In this document: in pieces, positions 37,818 through 38,427 of the stretch
Layout: every line of letters begins with the position of its first letter
How positions within the stretch are numbered: the first letter of the stretch is position 1
Assembly (NCBI GenBank): GCA_027451505.1
Contig: DAIDJD010000055.1
Coordinates: 1-38,427 of the forward strand
Direction of reading: 5' to 3'
Source of the DNA: a candidate division FCPU426 bacterium
Lineage (GTDB): Bacteria > Oederibacteriota > JAJYGY01 > DAIDJD01
DNA length: 38,427 nucleotides
Made by a program: the position numbers and the translations under genes
Notes under the pieces: generated by a model
What the model was told of the DNA's origin: nothing
The model's database searches: none
What the model saw: only the letters and a program-made list of their open reading frames with translations

Positions 37818-38427
37818 CTATTGCCCGGGCTGGACGGTGGGCGTGGGGGTCGGGCGGTAGGCCCGCGGCATGGCGCTGTAGTAGCCGGCCTCGAGGCGCC
37901 GCAGGGCCCTCAGTTCGAGGCGCGCCTGGCGCTGGCGGCGGTCCATGGTGATGATGTGGTTGTAGGTCTTCTCGGCGTCGGCGTAGTCGAAATAGCCCTT
38001 GTAGGCCCGCGCCAACCCGTACCAGGCGGGCATCATGTGGGGGTCGTCGGCCAGGGCCAGGTTGTACTCGTCGATGGCCCGGCGGGCCTCCAGGTGGATG
38101 AGGGACTCATCCTCGCCGGTCGGGCTGATTCGCAGCACCTGGACATGGGCGTAGAGCACCTCGGCGAAGTCGTAGTGCCCCCCGGCGAACCCGGGGTCCA
38201 CCTCGGTGGCCTTGAGCGTGTCGGACAGGGCCCGGTCCCAATTCCCGGCCTTCCACCACGCCACCCCGCGGTTGGCGTAGGCCTCGGCGAAGCCGGGCTT
38301 CTCCTGGATGGCCAGGCTGTACTGCTCGATCGCCGCGTGGTAGCGGCCGATGAAGTCGTAGAGCCGCCCCAATTCGTTCCGGTTCTCGGGGAACTCGGGC
38401 AGCAGGGCGTTGGCCGCCTCCAGGCGG
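37818..38427 (-). CDS. TPR-repeat protein, runs off the right edge
   Basis: YHAAIEQYSLAIQEKPGFAEAYANRGVAWWKAGNWDRALSDTLKATEVDP...; the frame stays open past 38372 to the window end. Confidence 0.85.
   Translation of the reverse strand, partial: RLEAANALLPEFPENRNELGRLYDFIGRYHAAIEQYSLAIQEKPGFAEAYANRGVAWWKAGNWDRALSDTLKATEVDPGFAGGHYDFAEVLYAHVQVLRISPTGEDESLIHLEARRAIDEYNLALADDPHMMPAWYGLARAYKGYFDYADAEKTYNHIITMDRRQRQARLELRALRRLEAGYYSAMPRAYRPTPTPTVQPGQ

Overview
GC-rich bacterial chromosomal window, almost entirely coding and mostly on the minus strand. The housekeeping part (about 15.5-38.4 kb) holds tRNA-Gly(CCC), a TolB/PD40-like protein, queA, a SpoIID-like protein, a RidA-GNAT fusion, gltA, an mdh-sucC-sucD operon, tRNA-Cys, a GT2 glycosyltransferase, an Smr-like protein, dnaA, a two-NBD ABC ATPase, a RidA paralogue, a DUF366-like protein, murI, cimA, lysC, apgM and a TPR protein. 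The accessory part (about 0.18-15.2 kb) is the most interesting. A close-packed minus-strand gene string encodes: a single-module FAAL-C-A-PCP-TE megasynthase with no carrier protein after the FAAL; a 4'-phosphopantetheinyl transferase fused to a methyltransferase; a stand-alone acyl carrier protein; a second, paralogous methyltransferase; a 7TM-type sensor histidine kinase; a receiver-Fis response regulator; and two PilT-type ATPases. A near-consensus sigma-54 -24/-12 sequence (TTGGCA-N6-TTGCA) precedes the megasynthase, next to a gene for an NtrC-family activator whose GAFTGA loop reads GAFSSA. I read this as a candidate self-contained acyl-amino-acid biosynthesis, sensing and surface-motility locus. 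The product and its signalling role are inference. All family calls come from reading motifs by eye; no database search was run.
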